Assembly: GCA_947628795.1 (NCBI GenBank)
Contig: CANRBF010000001.1
Location: 62,001-126,000 of the forward strand
Length of the DNA: 64,000 nucleotides
Source: an uncultured Monoglobus sp.
GTDB lineage: Bacteria > Bacillota > Clostridia > Monoglobales > Monoglobaceae
Direction of reading: 5' to 3'
The notes beneath the pieces were generated by a model. It had not been told where the DNA came from, searched no databases, and was given only the letters and a program-made list of their open reading frames with translations. The translations under genes were made by a program, and so were the position numbers. This document shows, piece after piece, positions 63,839 through 64,000 of this stretch (the first letter of the stretch is position 1; each line of letters begins with the position of its first letter).

Positions 63839-63873
63839 AGGGATTTATATATGTTGCACATACACAGATCCCT
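63839..63873 (-). terminator. Terminator of the right-edge oxidoreductase gene
   Basis: On the minus strand AGGGATCTGTGTATGT and ACATATATAAATCCCT pair around GCA, and TATTGCTTTTTT follows. Confidence 0.7.
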
Positions 63874-63877
63874 CGGT

Positions 63878-64000
63878 TTATTTGTTCCAAATCTGCCTTT
63901 CGCTTTTTATTGTCTCCCCGCTGTCGATCGCTCTGTGAAGCAGTATCGACATATACGCGTCCTGCAGGGCGTCCGCGAGCGGATAGGGCTCGGGAGCGGC
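63878..64000 (-). CDS. C-terminal end of a probable Gfo/Idh/MocA-family oxidoreductase
   Basis: Forty codons run from the window edge to TAA at 63878-63880. The sequence PYPLADALQDAYMSILLHRA and then IDSGETIKSERQIW has the usual C-terminal pattern of Gfo/Idh/MocA dehydrogenases, where a final helix carries the DAxxSILLHRAI motif. The N-terminal NAD-binding part lies outside the window, so the substrate cannot be inferred. Confidence 0.6.
   Translation of the reverse strand, partial: AAPEPYPLADALQDAYMSILLHRAIDSGETIKSERQIWNK

Noticed and set aside
1-64000. CRISPR array or IS transposase
   Set aside because: No regularly spaced direct repeats with unique spacers and no transposase-like protein were seen; the repeats present are linker codons or intergenic palindromes.

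Overview
The window comes from a spore-forming, anaerobic, Gram-positive bacterium of the class Clostridia, most likely an uncultured gut commensal. The evidence is: sporulation genes (sigK, spoVM, spoIVA), the oxygen-sensitive class III ribonucleotide reductase nrdD-nrdG, the hydrogenase-maturation GTPase hydF, a T-box leader, SLH-anchored surface proteins, BspA-type leucine-rich repeats, a pectate-lyase-like enzyme, and dispersed palindromic intergenic repeats of the kind common in gut Clostridia. The secreted-protein repertoire resembles pectin-degrading Monoglobus-like organisms, but that placement is a guess.

Layout. 1-10.1 kb: two very large secreted surface proteins on the minus strand. 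Both carry a poly-G tract at the signal peptide. The first is in frame with nine G; the second is out of frame with eight G and would also need nine. 10.4-10.7 kb: a putative type I toxin-antitoxin locus. 10.7-11.6 kb: DUF1292 (yrzB) and ruvX housekeeping genes. 11.7-17.6 kb: an incomplete prophage (terminase, regulator, repressor, portal, tail-like protein). 18.0-20.9 kb: a small secreted protein and secDF. 21.0-23.7 kb: a secreted-protein remnant, a RelE/Phd-type toxin-antitoxin pair, a second type I-like locus, RNase P RNA and a dense block of repeats. 23.7-30.7 kb: serA-serC, a HAD phosphatase, sigK, and nrdD-nrdG with NrdR-like boxes. 30.7-32.0 kb: a truncated MuF-type phage toxin with a probable immunity gene, then tRNA-Ser. 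32.2-35.6 kb: an SLH-anchored secreted protein whose C-terminal domain looks like a GT80 sialyltransferase. 35.7-45.2 kb: pgsA, another SLH protein, rpmB, a hydrolase/DUF362/acetyltransferase cluster facing a LysR regulator, and hydF. 45.3-48.4 kb: an orphan holin-amidase lysis cassette, then spoVM beside spoIVA. 48.4-50.3 kb: an SSS-family symporter under a T-box with an apparent tyrosine specifier. 50.6-58.6 kb: a pectate-lyase-like protein, then an AT-rich island with a papain-family protease and an RCC1-repeat protein. 58.6-61.2 kb: a decayed agrB, a GHKL sensor kinase and a LytTR regulator (agr-like). 61.4-64.0 kb: galE, a copper-amine-oxidase-N-domain protein and the end of a probable Gfo/Idh oxidoreductase.

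The strongest themes are cell-surface remodelling (SLH, LRR and beta-helix proteins, a probable exported sialyltransferase, two apparent poly-G contingency tracts) and small regulatory or addiction modules (two paralogous type I-like loci, one type II locus, a MuF toxin pair, an agr remnant). All assignments come from reading the sequence; no database search was run.
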